From Prochilodus magdalenae (Eukaryota > Chordata > Actinopteri > Characiformes > Prochilodontidae): a stretch of 64,000 nt of DNA. The notes beneath the pieces were generated by a model that worked only from the letters and a program-made list of their open reading frames with translations, was not told the DNA's origin and searched no databases. The stretch spans positions 62,001-126,000 of the forward strand of contig JAMWET010007215.1 of assembly GCA_024036415.1 (NCBI GenBank), in the 5' to 3' direction. Shown one piece after another: positions 25,209 through 37,542 of the stretch (position 1 is the first letter of the stretch; the number at the start of each line of letters is the position of its first letter). A program made the translations under genes and the position numbers.

Positions 25209-25262
<54 letters not shown>

Positions 25263-25299
25263 CATAGATAGATACATAAATACATAGATACATAGATTC
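25209..25299. repeat. (GATA)n microsatellite
   Basis: About 13 uninterrupted GATA units followed by variant units such as 'tacatagata'. The open frame rich in Ile-Tyr-Leu-Ser on the minus strand is a by-product of this array. Confidence 0.95.
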
Positions 25300-28200
25300 A
25301 ATTCAATTCTCAATACATTCGTAGAGCAGGGAGGTGTACATATTATGCATTGAAGGGTTAATATTTGGCCTGAGCACAAGCACTCTTTCAGTGCACTCTG
25401 CTAAATTTTGATCTATTTATTTATTTGGTCTGCAGTCTTCACATGATGGTAATTTTAGCATACAGAGGGTTTCGTTTAGGTGATGTGCACTAGGGACTCA
25501 TTTGACAGGTTAGGTTAAACAACATACCCATCAAGCCCACAGCCTGAGACCATCCTGACGCTGTATATAATGGATCCACTTTTATGCTGTCAGAGGTGGG
25601 AGATGGGAAACATCCCATAGAATTCTCACCCAGACAAACCACACAGTTAGTTCCTCTTTACATGGGAGAGCTGCTGAACTGTAGGGTCATGAGAGCTTGT
25701 TTCAAACCCTGCACAGCTGCCAGAGAGAACTGGTGCTGGACAATATACACACTGCCTAGTACACACGGCGGCATCCGCTGGCTTTGATGAAAGACTTACT
25801 CTTCGTAGTGCAAGTGTTAAACCGTGTACACTACCAGTCAAAAGTTTAGACATACACAACTAAATGGATGGGTTTGGTTATCTTAAAGACTCTGCAGGCT
25901 TACAGTTCCAACTGATGAGATGTCTGAAAAATAAATATCCTGATACACCACATATACTCCAATGTATCACAGTACTGTATTGTTGATGTATCACCAGCTC
26001 AAGTGTATATTTTGTTGTGCAAAAAAAAAAAAACTTTAGGTTTTTTTCCCACACTTTAAAATCTCAAACTATAATTTTAATACTGTGAATATTCATGATG
26101 GACAGACCAATAAAACTGGTCGCAGCAGCTAATGAGTCTTAACATAAGGTTCATAAAGAGTTCCTAAAATAATACAGTTCCTAAAATAGCTAGTTTTATA
26201 GAGTCACAATTAAATACTGTTACATAACCATCCTGTGAGGCTACTTTAATATACGTCATTAATTTTTTTTTGCCTTTTTGAACCTAAAAAACCTTTGGCA
26301 TGGTGGCGCCTTATCATTCATTTACAATCTGATTATTTTTATCTGAAGAGCTATCCAAATGCATCATAAGAGAGTTAGTATGAAAATGTATGTTAGGCTG
26401 TGATGAACCATGACTGTTATAGCTAGGCCTCTAGCTCAGACCACACACATAAAATATGGTTTGAAAATGAGACAGAGATCTGAATTTTGTTAATGCTCCT
26501 CTAGAATTCTAGTTGTATGTCAACATGATGTTAATGGCAACGAGCTAATGGCAACTAACATGAACACTGGCCATTATAGATTAAGCACAGACATTTAAAG
26601 CTTGTAAAAGACATTTCCTACTTAAAATTTAAGTATGCACTAATTAAAATGCATGGCAAATACAGGAAGACACTTTAACCAACATGACTGCACCTCAGCT
26701 GCATTTCACAAACGCATTATAAATACAGAAAGCACATATCTGTGATGAAGATACTACTGCAGAGACCCATAGACCACTGGGATGTCCATGGTTAACTTTG
26801 CTATTAGCTGACTGACATATTGTGATACAGTACTTATTGAATGTTATATGTGTCATTGCTGTTTATTGTATGGTATATCTGCCATCTTAAAACTTTCCTT
26901 CAATGGTGACTGTTTGTGTGGCATAGAATTCGGACCTGAGAAACATTTCTATTGTGTTGTGACCCTGCTGTGTTTCCTGCATTTACAGAGGGGTTGTATA
27001 ATGTAACACTTGTGTCATTATTTTGAAGTGTTTTCTGAGTTTGCAGAGTGACTACAAATTTGCAGCACATTTTATTATTTTGCACCGCATTTGTCAAATG
27101 CCACATATGTTGTCATTTTAAAGGTAATGTTTTCTGTTTGTGCAGCTCTTATTTATTTGCAGTTTGCTGGGTCTCCTCAGCTATAATACATTCCATGTTT
27201 CTGCTGAATCTTCTATTTTACCTTGTATGCAGCAGTTTTTCAGTAACGGGCCTTGACAGCTGAGTTGAGTTGTTGCTACTGTTTTCCATCTAACATCTGA
27301 CCTGGTTAGTCTACCCCTCATATTTCCAATCAGTGATGTATCTAGGACATCCAAAAGACCTAGAGGTCTTTTCTTTGTCCCAGCCATTGGAAATCCAAAT
27401 CCCATGATTTTTTCCACTGTCATTGTCTAATTAAGATAGTTAACCTAATGTGTTATGCTTTCAGTTAGGTCCGGATGACCTAAGTAATGGGAGAGCTTGC
27501 TTGTTTGTACATACACCAAGGAGGAGATCCTGATAGAATTTCAACTCTTTATAACTCTTATAAACAAGGGTGATGATTATACTAAATGGAAATAAGCTAA
27601 CATTTAACATGTATTTCGTATGTATTTTCCACACTGTTACTGAGCAATTTTGGATCTGCATGAAATTCTGACTTTAAAGGCAATCTTTCATCTTTTTCAA
27701 AGATGAAGGCAAAAATACAAAAATTAGTTACAGAGCTCAGATTGCAATGGGACATGTATTGAACACTGGAATCAGTGAGAGAACAAAAAAAAAATAAAGT
27801 CACTGTGTATAAAAATATATAATGAATGTATGTAAAGTATGTAAAGATAGACTCAGGTGTGTAATAATATATAATGCATGTATATGTGTTTTCTTTGAAA
27901 ACATCTTATCTTTGAATTAACTACACAGGACAAAAAAATCATCAGAACAGGAAGAGGTCCTACTCGTTCTCCCTCAGTGACTACTGGAACTAACACTGTG
28001 CCTTTTATAAGTTGCAGGTACAAGTTTTGCTTATGATCACAGAAACACTGTGCACCTAAAAATATCTTACTTGCATCGAATCCTGAGCTTCTAGCGAGCT
28101 TACATCACTAAAACACATTTACTGTTTGGCACCTTAGGCTCACCTGTTTTCTGAAAGCAACAGGTGATGAGTTGTTTGCCCATTTATTGCTTTCTTACTC

Positions 28201-28606
28201 TCCACTCCCTTCCTTTATTAAATCCTGAGTTTCATTTTAACCAGGCCAGAACTGGCAGACAGCCATTAACAACAGGAGTGCGTGCCGGAAGATCAAACCC
28301 TTTTGCTTTTAAGGTAAAGGGAGGGGGAGCGGAGGATCAAGGAAACAAGAGTAGATAAGGAAAACTTATCATGTGAGATGCAGTCTGGTATTGTTTATTA
28401 CTATAGCAACAGACACAATCAAATTAGAAACTAAAATCACCACCTTAGCCACAACTTCAGAATGAAGTCACTTTTTTGTCTTGACTGTGGAAGGTGTGTG
28501 AGCATGATACTCATCAGCAGATCACTGAAGTTTAGGAGGACACATTTAGGGACTTCAGAAATAAGAACTTCCAAGACTGGATCACAAATTCTATGTTATA
28601 TGTTAT
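25300..28606. other. Intergenic stretch without recognised gene
   Basis: AT-rich with short frames only. No splice-site pair attached to a recognisable peptide, no RNA gene and no clear transposon ends. Confidence 0.45.
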
Positions 28607-28607
28607 T

Positions 28608-28683
<76 letters not shown>

Positions 28684-28715
28684 CTTTATTGATCCCGAAG
28701 GAAATTTAGCACAAC
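28607..28715 (-). repeat. (GATA)n tract joined to a LINE-like 3' tail
   Basis: About 18 GATA units end at 28682 and continue into 'ctttattgatcccgaaggaa' and 'atttagcac'. On the minus strand this reads as 'ggatcaataaag' followed by (TATC)n. That poly-A-signal-plus-microsatellite tail is common at the 3' ends of fish LINE-related repeats. Only the last tens of bases of the element are recognisable. Confidence 0.55.
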
Positions 28716-28836
28716 AAATGGTGAAAGCTTCTATTAAGCCTTTTGTTTTATCTGTTGTGCTGTTTGTGAGTTTGTTCTGTACATTCTTGAAAATGTATGA
28801 CACACCAATCACAAAGCCATCGTTCAGTACTTTAGC

Positions 28837-29049
28837 ACATTTATGGTATTTAGCTGACGCTCTTATCCAGAGCGACTTACAAGGTTAATCATATTACAGG
28901 TAGGCCGATGTAGTGTTAGGAGTCTTGCCCAAGGACTCTTATTAGTGTAGCATAGCATAGTCACCTAGACCGGGATTTGAACCCCAGTCTCCCACAAGTA
29001 GAGATGGCACTCTGGGTAGTGGTGTTACCCGCTGAGCTAGACCAACCAC
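28837..29049 (-). mobile_element. tRNA-derived SINE, opposite orientation
   Basis: Reads on the minus strand from the tRNA-like head ('gtggttggtctagctcagcg' at 29049-29030), through a B-box-like 'ggttcaaatc' (28983-28974), to the tail ending in 'gctctggataagagcgtcag' and 'ctaaataccataaatgt'. Same family as 9315-9552. Confidence 0.75.
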
Positions 29050-30239
29050 GAAGTGTGTTGCGTATTAGAGGTTCGTTTTACTCTCAATCAAGGAGAGTTG
29101 GCTAAATGTGTGTAGTGCTTTGAGAATGTATATGTGAGCATTCAAGGTCCCAAACACCGTGTCCTGAAATGAGGAATAAAGGAAGAGTAATTGGAGTACT
29201 TTGCACATACTTTTAGGCCTATGCTCTTTGTGCATCATGGGAAAAAAGACTATCATTGAAGTTGTTTGAAATGTATTAATTTGATTAATTGATATCCATT
29301 AGAAAGTAACTGTGTGGATGGAATGCATGCACACATGCACTGTATGTGCGGTTGGACATCGATGTGTGTGTTCTGCCCATACGTCTGGTATAAATCAGTG
29401 GAGTCGCCCTAGGAATTTTCCAGGTACCTGCTGAGTGCAGGGAGAGGCTATGCAGGACTACCGCATGTGCCATTCAGACGCTACCTCAACATGACTTCTC
29501 TGTGCACCCAGAAATCTGCACTAAGGGAATAGAGCTAGCCTAATTAGAACTTCTCATTTGTGAGCAATAACAAGTGTATGTGAAGTGTTTGGCATACAAC
29601 TAATAAACTGCAATTCCCCCGTAATCTCGTTTGCCTTGTGCTATTCCTATAAAGCTCATTCAAACTGCTCATCTAAACGCTTTTGCAGGATCAGCCCTTA
29701 TGTCTCTGACTAAATCTCTCAGCTGGCTGACTGGTCACTCAATCACCTTGCCATCTGGAAGCACTCTCACCTTCTTATTGGTTAGAGAGGAGCTTCTTGT
29801 TTAACCACAGAACAGTGCGGCCCACAACGCTGTCATCAGCAAGTCCCTTTGCTGCCAGAGCTACAGATGTTTGGTCAGTGTAATGAATCCCGGGGTGGCT
29901 TTCATAGGCCAGACATTACAAGCAGACTGACCCACTGCATTTCCAAACTGCTGAAATGCACCAGTCGGTGCACACTTGCGACAGGTGAATCACATTGTCC
30001 TGAATGGGTTTTATTTCCCAGCAATAGAAGACTAATAGTTTGTGTCAGGGTGAATCTAAATAGGCTAAAGCCTTTGAAACATACATGGCTTGCAACTAGC
30101 GAAGTTGTGAAAAGGTGCCCGCTATCGCTGCATCAGCAACCGGAGCATACAAAGGCCCTATTCTCCATCCTGGCCAATAGGCCAGAGTGATTATTAGCAA
30201 GAGAGGAGGAGAGAAAGAAAGAGAGAGACAGAGAATGAA
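29050..30239. other. Intergenic stretch without recognised gene
   Basis: Short frames only. A 113-codon frame at 29849-30190 shows no domain or repeat signature and is not called a gene. Confidence 0.4.
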
Positions 30240-30540
30240 AGGCAAGGAGAGCTCTTGGCGAGGCGCTGCATTCCCAGTGATATTAACCTTCCAGGGAAAT
30301 CAGTCTGACACAGAAGCTGACGGTGGATCTAAATTACCTTTTGATTGCCGCTGTGACGGCCTGTTTATATTATCGGTCATCTGGCACAATGCGGGCCCCT
30401 GTTCGGCCCTTCTGCAGTCGTCAGGCTCTTATTAATTATGGTAAGCGACCTTTGAGGAGGTGATGACAGAGGCACGAGGGTCAGGGGCCAGGCCACAGAC
30501 AGACGGCTTGTTTGATGAGCTCCTATGACTAGGCTCTTTT
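30240..30540. promoter_or_regulatory. Candidate conserved non-coding element
   Basis: A non-repetitive, GC-balanced block flanked by simpler purine-rich (30190-30240) and pyrimidine-rich (30540-30640) DNA. It has words such as 'ttgattgccgctgtgacggc' and 'tcttattaattatgg' (homeodomain-type core TTAATTA). It lies about 3.3 kb beyond the 3' end of sfrp5. No coding frame is convincing. The call is an inference from texture alone. Confidence 0.25.
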
Positions 30541-31075
30541 TCTCCGGACGCTCTCTCTGTCTGTCTTTTTCTTTCACTCTCTCTCTCACGGCTCCGTTGC
30601 TATCTCTTACTCGCTATCTCTCCCCTCCTCCTTCGGCCTTTGATTTACTTTTTTTTTCTACCCCCGGGTAACCTCTTATCCTTTGGGGGTCTTGAATGTG
30701 AGTCTGCTGTATATACAGTGTTTTGAGGGGCTCTGTTCGTTACATTCATGGCAAGAGCTAAAGCAAATGACTCTACAATGCCATGGGCAAATAAATTCAT
30801 AATATTCATTCACTCTTTTAAAGGACGATTTCCATGTCCTAATTCTGTCCTCAGTATTACTCCCTTCCTCATTTTTAAAGATAACTGACATTCCCTTTGA
30901 AATATGGCCACGTCCTGCTGATACTGCCAAAACCACATGTCAGTTCTCAGCAAATTTACTTGAAAAAAGAGTAAAAAAAAGTGGAATTTCCTAAATTACT
31001 GTGCTCATATGTCACAGATAATCCTCACCAATATATGAATGAAACTAAATGCAGCGTTCACATTTTAGAGCAGTT
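30541..31075. other. Pyrimidine-rich and unremarkable intergenic DNA
   Basis: A CT-rich segment (30540-30640) followed by AT-rich sequence. Nothing recognised. Confidence 0.4.
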
Positions 31076-31077
31076 AT

Positions 31078-31240
31078 ACACTCTAAAAAATTGGTTCTTT
31101 GGAGAGGTGCCAGAGAAGAACCACCTTTGATTCTCTAAAAACCTTTCTGTGGTTAAGCTTTAAAAACCTCCACATCAAGATTCTGAAAGTATTGAATGAA
31201 TGAGAAGAATGACGAACCAGTGAGGAGCTTTTATTCTAGA
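31078..31240. repeat. Fragment of 'ggttctt' MITE family
   Basis: Begins with the terminal word 'acactctaaaaaattggttc' and contains 'ggtgccagagaagaaccacc' and 'aaaaacctttctgtgg'. The right terminal repeat is not recognisable, so the copy is partial. Confidence 0.55.
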
Positions 31241-32139
31241 AGCCTTTTTTATGAATGGCTGTCAGAAATGTCCAGCTTTAGTATTAATGGCAGTGCTGAG
31301 GAAAGTAATGCTTAGAGGCAGCAGTGAATGCTAGGTGTGATGCAAGCTGTGTGGGAGCATGAGCGTTTACCGATTGGCTGTCTGTTTGAATGTGAGCGTG
31401 GGAGTGTGTGTGAGTCAGTCTGGCCAGCAGGCTAATGAGAGGCACAGGGTCCCGCCGTGCACTGGGCGAACCTCCCCCAGACAGCAGGCCACTGATGACA
31501 GAGCCTCACACCCACAATCCCCTGCATCAGCCACAGTCAGAGCCTCAGCCACTTCTATATTAGAGGGCATTAGGTCAAGTCTCTGAGATGTCAGGCTGTG
31601 AGATGACTGCAACTTTCAGACCAGCTACTTCAGCTTTCACATGCCTCTGTTCTGGCACAACCGGTGCTGAGAGCAAACAGATGGAGTGTCTTTTCGTAAT
31701 TGTGCCGAGTCAGCGCTCTCAGTCTAATTAGCCTTTTCAAAACAGGCAATGCTTCATTTAAGTCATGTCAGATGTTATCTTGCTAGTCTTTGTTTTATTA
31801 CCACCTTTCATCTGGTGATTGGTTAATTCAACAATGTCTTTAGCATCAAGTCTCTGATGTAAGGGGGAAAAAATGGTTCTGCTTGAAAAATGAAAGGGCC
31901 AGTATCAGGGAAAACCTAATTTTCCTCTCTGTTTTTTTTTATGTTTTTCCAAACATACCATTTAACCCTGAGTCCATATGTGGAAACCAAGCTGCAAAAA
32001 CAGCCCAATTTAAATTTGTTATTTTTGAGATGTGACAAAAACTCACTCATCTGAATATATGTACCTGCACTCATCATCAAAAGAGTAGTTGCACAAATAG
32101 TAGCGTCCAGAAGAAATCAACCAGCACGTCATCTTTAGT
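31241..32139. other. Intergenic stretch without recognised gene
   Basis: The part 31330-31600 is GC-richer but shows no exon or repeat family. The rest is AT-rich. Confidence 0.4.
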
Positions 32140-32370
32140 GATAGGTCCTGCTTTTGTCTTGGTGGAGACGACCAACCGATCTGTGTGTGGAGGTACCGTG
32201 GTCAACGGTTTGTTGTCACGTGTCACATGTCAAGGAGCCCTGGTGTCACTTCACCTCCACCCCTACCACAAAATCTTCAGAAACCGCATAGGAATATTCA
32301 AGCTGCATGGGATGGATTATCTCTAGGAGCCTTTACAACTCCAAGGCGATACGTATGCATGTTGCATTAG
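32140..32370 (+). mobile_element. Internally deleted Tc1-like remnant, copy B
   Basis: The plus strand encodes 'VWRYRGQRFVV' and, in the same frame, 'SPPPLPQNLQ' and 'NIQAAWDGL', with the central DDE region absent. The order and junction match the copy at 43011-43380 (other strand), where the same stretch reads 'VWRHRGQRQDEWFV' and 'LPPPLPQNLQELCENIQAAW'. Frames break on either side. Confidence 0.7.
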
Positions 32371-33826
32371 CAGACATAGCTGCCCGACACCATGCAGAGA
32401 GACAGTTCTTCTGTATGTGTAGCTCAATAAATCTAAAAGTCCAAAAAAGTCTAGATTTTTCATGATTTATTGTTCCTGCTGACCTTCATCGTGCTTTTGA
32501 ATGGCACTGCAATCCAACACTTCCTTCCAGATGCAACTATTTTTTGATTATGAGGGTATTTCGCTTAAAGCAGGTTAACCCACTCATTCACGTCAATGAT
32601 ATAAGGAGTATTTTATGGCCACTCAAACCTGTCCTCAGGAACCCCCAGAAAGTCCATCTTTAATCCAAGCCAACTTGCAATGCTTATTTGCATACATAAG
32701 TTTTAAATGCTCTCTAACTAAACAGCCTGTTTAATGCTAAGGGAAAAAGAGAGGGAGAGCTTGTGAAATGACAATGTAAAATGAATTCACATCATTTGGG
32801 TAAAAAGAACACAAGACACACACAGGATATGGGCCCTTTAAGAAGAACGGCATAGAAAGAAAGAGAAAGAAAGAATCATCTTTTCCTCATACGTAATGCT
32901 GATCAATGACAATTCTACCATAATGATTTTAGCATTTATTTCAGAAACAGTGAATCCAGATGCTATGGCTGCCAGACTTTTTCATACTATAAAAAGTACA
33001 TTTGAAGCAGTTGATAATAATTTCAGTTAAAAAAAAAGAATGTTTCATATTTTAAAGGAAAAAAAAAGAATAAAGGATGCCAGCGATCTCACCAGCCAAA
33101 CTGTTAGGTCAGTCCACAGTCTGCGTCCGGCTGGCTCATGTGGGACGTCCCAGGACAGGGAAATGGTCCAGGTACAGCTCATAGTCCAACTGACCAACAA
33201 TCAGGGACAACTGCAATCAGTTGTCCTTCTCCCTCTTCGACGTAAACCACAGCGCAAGTGGCTCTGCATTCTAGAAGGTTTTTCATAGCCATAATCTTAT
33301 CTACATAGTACAAAGTATAGCATTTTTTCCCCATATCTACAAAATAAAACATAACAAGAAAAGCTAGCCGGCACTATGTTATGCTTTTTAATCAAATATT
33401 TACTTACTGATTGTTTTCCCTCACTCTGGCATTAGTACAATCAGCTCAACATGGTTTGGATATTTTTCCGTATCACTCCTGATCATTTTATGCCACCCTT
33501 TGTGAGGTCTGTTTACCAGACAAAAGATGACATTCCACCCAGAAGTTTCTTTGGGAATGATGGATTTTACCTTTTGCTGTACTGAAGGAAATTTAGTTGC
33601 TTTCTCTAAAACATGTTTGAATGTATCTGATTGTGTCCTAAAGCATTCATTTAGCATATGTATACAGTGAACAGTAAAGAAGAAATATAAACACTGCTGA
33701 AGTATCAGACCATTAGCGAATGAATGATTCCCAAAGGCAGCTTTTGAATAAAAGGAACTGTATGTGCTAACTGTAGAAAGTGATTGGAAGGGTTTGGGAG
33801 AGCAGACCCGGCAGTGTGATCATTGG
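32371..33826 (-). other. Downstream region / likely 3' UTR of sfrp5
   Basis: DNA following the sfrp5 stop codon on the minus strand. The nearest poly-A signal candidates on that strand are an ATTAAA at 33387-33392 and an AATAAA at 32935-32940 (read as 'tttaat' and 'tttatt' on the plus strand). Either would give a 3' UTR of about 0.45 or 0.9 kb. No coding frame is convincing here. Confidence 0.4.
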
Positions 33827-34155
33827 TCACTGGAAGACAGTGTGGTAAGTTGGGCACTGATGGGACTTCATGTATTTGATGGCATACTTCAGCTCTTTGC
33901 TCTTCTTATCCCACTTGTGGATGGACATGAGCAGTAGCTGCTGGTCGACCTTGCGGCCCATGATAAGGAAGTTGCTCCCGAGGTTGTCCAGCTGGGAGCA
34001 AGGGCAGTTTGCTCCATTCTTAATGTACAAGGTCAGCTTCTTCAGGTCTTTTTTACGCAGGATGCCCATCTTCAGGACCTTTTTCTTCTTTTGCGCTGCA
34101 ATGAGCTTGCGGTCGCCTTTCTCCCTCTTAACTTCTTTGATCTTCATCTTGAGCA
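33827..34155 (-). CDS. sfrp5: sfrp5 coding exon 3 (most of the NTR domain, stop)
   Basis: The acceptor 'ctctcctccag' precedes 34155. The exon completes the valine codon begun by the last base of exon 2 and continues 'LKMKIKEVKREKGDRKL' (residues 204-221). It ends with TGA at 33827-33829 after residue 312. It holds most of the netrin-like domain, including C254 and C256 ('ANCPCSQLDNLG'), the conserved 'FLIMGRKVDQQLLL' block, 'HKWDKKSKELK' and the last cysteine C304. A lysine-rich stretch (226-229) fits heparin binding known for this family. 'GDRKLIAAQKKKK' is closer to SFRP5 than to SFRP1, SFRP2 or the SFRP3/4 group. Confidence 0.95.
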
Positions 34156-36362
34156 CTGGAGGAGAGAGGAAAGGATTAGATCCTTAAAAAAACAAATTAC
34201 ATTCACTAAGCTGGAAAGAGCACCATAGGTCGATGGAAAAAGGTCGCATTTGTGTGTACATGTGCTCATCTTTACACATCGGAAAAACTGGGAAATCCTC
34301 CTGCCACTTTTGGGGCTCCCTGTGTCACACACTGGTTCTTCCATTCATTTGTACTAGTTCAAGCACGAGACATTTCACAACAAGCGCACAGGAAAAGCCT
34401 GGGTATTCCTATTCAGTGGAATAGTTTACACCTCCCCAGAGGAGCATCATTTAACCGTGGACGGCACTAATTGCAGTCACCCGGGAGAGGACGGAGAGAC
34501 GAATGGAAAGTTTCGAAGACAGATGTGAAGTACCCCTTCAGTGGCCCTAGCACATCCCCAGCTTGTTCACTGCTGTTTCAAAGAGGCATATAGCCTCTAG
34601 CCCTAGAAGCAGCCTTGCCAAAGAAAATCATAAAGACTTTTAATGTATTATAAATGTTCTTTCTGACATGCAATTATACAGTGAAATGCTCTATATATTA
34701 CCATGCTATATATAAAAAGCTGACCTTCACTTTGCCAGCTGTTTCTAAGCTCAGTACATTTCTTTCCAAACAATTAAGACTAAACTTGCTGTCTCGAATA
34801 AGTCAAATGGAAGTGGCTGATGATATTTTCACTAAGAGACCTGGAGCTGGATTCCTCAGAAAAACCTTGTGAAGGATCCCCTAAAGAAGACAAACCCTAA
34901 AGAAGTCACAGAAATGTTTTTCAATGAAATTCCTGTTAAATTCCTGTTAATTAATTATATTTTTAAAAATACATATTTTATTAACATTAGTGATTATTCT
35001 AGATTATCAAAATCATATTACATTTTACATACACGTTTATTTGTTTCTGTTAAAGGTCTAAATTGTAAAATTTTTAGATTACAACATTCCAAGATGAACT
35101 ACAATTATCAACTGAATGTGAGGTAATAATTGTTTTGACCACACATCAAAGAACTCTGTCCAACATGAGAGATTAAAGAGGTAGCACTACTCCACATATT
35201 GTAATTCCTACCAATGATGCTGAAGGCTTTGTTCTCGGTTAGATCGTTTAGGAACAGTCAGCCAATAAAAGTAAGAATAAATGTCTTGATGGCTAAAGCT
35301 CTTGGCAAGTGAGTGCTATTAATGACCGCCGCTGCCTGCTGTCGGTATGAATCCACTTTCGGCAGCAAACAAAGAACTAATATTAATTAAAACAAAATAA
35401 GAGTTAACACTAGTGTTGCCTTCCGCTGCCGGAGATGCTCTTCGCGAATAAAAAGATGAAGTTTGATGCTGAACTCCGATGCTTCTAGACTGGTCTTCAA
35501 AGGCTGTTAATGCTAATGGTAAAGACAGGATTGTAAATCTTATAAAAGAAGTGGACACCAAAACTTTCTGCGAATATATTGCCCACTATAATTCAAAATA
35601 TCAATTTGACAGCTTGTGTCATTGAGTTCCACACTGAGGACAGCAAAATCAAGGTTAAACAAAATCCGACAATTTTAGGTAACAAAAACTCAACTAAGTG
35701 ATGGTGGAAGAGATAGCCCATGAAAAAATCATCCACAGTTTAGTTGTAAAACTCATTATAAGTTACAGTTGGATGACGGGAGCATAAGTTCCCATAAGGA
35801 GCATAAGGATAAAAAATATTTAAGGGCATATTTTTTCAGAATACCACTGCAGACAAGTTATGTATGTAGTTAAGGAAAAGGCACTTTTACCAGTGTGTCA
35901 GATAAAAAGTGTAAATGGTACACTGTGAATTCATAGAATGAACTTTAAACTGTGATGAAAAAGACTTACAAATAGCCTTTGGAATGCCTAAAATCATTAC
36001 CAGGTCAAGTCTCATCTTCTGTTTTATAAAAACACACAGTACAGATGCATACACATACATTATCTCTGAATACTTGCTGTCAGTGTAGGTTGAAGTGGCT
36101 TCACCCAGACACTGATACATTTCCAGCTTTGCTCTCTGAGAGGTTTGGCAACAGCGTAAATATTATTTCAACAGCAATGTTTTGGCGAGAGTCATCAGAC
36201 TGAGAGAATGCAATAATGGAAAAGCAAATAGCACGATTAACAAAAAAACCCAATTAAAGAGCACATGTTGAAGCTCCCACACAGACAGTATGTGGGCAGA
36301 GAAGTTCTCAGGCAGTGGAGAGAACAGAGTAAGACCATCTGGGTGGCACAGTGACTAATCAC

Positions 36363-36664
36363 ACACTGTAAAAAGTGCTTCGTTGGTGCAACCCAAAAAA
36401 CTGGACTTCATGTTGCTACAAGCAGTTGAACAAGTTTTACTCAGCTCCAAAAAAGAACTGTTCTTTCAAAGTGCTTTTTTAGGTCTAATAAACCTATTTC
36501 AGTGGCGCAAGTTTTTAGGTAGGACCAATGAAGCACTTTTTACGACACTTAATCCTATTCAAGTCCAGAATTCTTTTTTTAGGTTGAATAAACCTGATTC
36601 ATGTGCTTGTAACAAACTGAAGTAATTTGTTATTAGGTTGGACCAAATAAACACTTTACAGTGT
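36363..36664. mobile_element. MITE with 'acactgtaaa' termini in sfrp5 intron 2
   Basis: Begins 'acactgtaaaaagtg' and ends 'aaacactttacagtgt', an imperfect terminal inverted repeat of about 14 bp. The inside has repeated 'aggt.taataaacct' words ('aggtctaataaacctatttc' and 'aggttgaataaacctgattc') and no coding capacity. Family not named. Confidence 0.6.
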
Positions 36665-37417
36665 AGCCTCAGCTCCACCCATTATATACTTCTGTGTTTC
36701 CAGAGAGACTGTTTATCTCGCCGATTCTTGACCAGCTAAAGAAAGGCTATGTAATGTTAACATTACTGAGTTCTGTTCAAAATGAGCTAAAATTGTCACT
36801 ACTGAGACAATAACTATGAACAATAACTGTTTTGGTAATGTTGTAATTGCCTTGGTTGTGGAAAAAACGTAATGTTCAGACAGTAATACAATAAAGATAA
36901 ATAAACTGTAGGGTAAAATAAAGCAAAGATTTAAGTCTACAGCCCATGTCAGTTAAACGTCTCAAACGGTTTCTACACAGAAGATTCGGCATACTTCCTT
37001 AAAGAACTATTTTATGGTGTTTTAGATAATGCTATATAGTTTTCCTTTTGCTAAGAGAATAAGAACTAAACATATGCTATATCATGGATAAGCTAACAAT
37101 CCACAATGCAGTGTAATTGTGCATAGGCTTGACATCTGATTTTGGTACTCTCCATAAGTCATAGTGCTTGGTGAGTTTAAGCTTGTCTGGGCAACATCGT
37201 GATGACAAGCTGAACCCACTTTATAAACAGGAGCTGGTCTAAATTGCAGGCGGTAGGTCTGATGGGTGGATGAATGCAGGTAGAGAGAGGTATTCACCAT
37301 GAGCTTAAACAGATCTCAGTCTTTAAGAGGTTTTTGAAGGAATATAGTAACAGTGCTAACACCCAGGAGCTTGGATAGCTTAAATGAATACAAATGCATA
37401 TATATGTATGTATACAT

Positions 37418-37454
37418 ATACACACACACAGACACACACACACATATATATATA

Positions 37455-37540
<86 letters not shown>
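37418..37540. repeat. (CA)n / (TA)n compound microsatellite
   Basis: A short CA run passes into a long TA array interrupted twice by 'tactgtat'. The array is nearly self-complementary and can fold on itself. It lies inside sfrp5 intron 2. Confidence 0.95.

Positions 37541-37542
<2 letters not shown>

Noticed and set aside
25209..28682. The GATA arrays considered as a CRISPR-like repeat/spacer arrangement
   Set aside because: They are continuous tetranucleotide microsatellites without spacers, in a vertebrate genome.
29849..30190. 113-codon plus-strand open frame
   Set aside because: No recognisable family, no matching splice sites; more likely chance.
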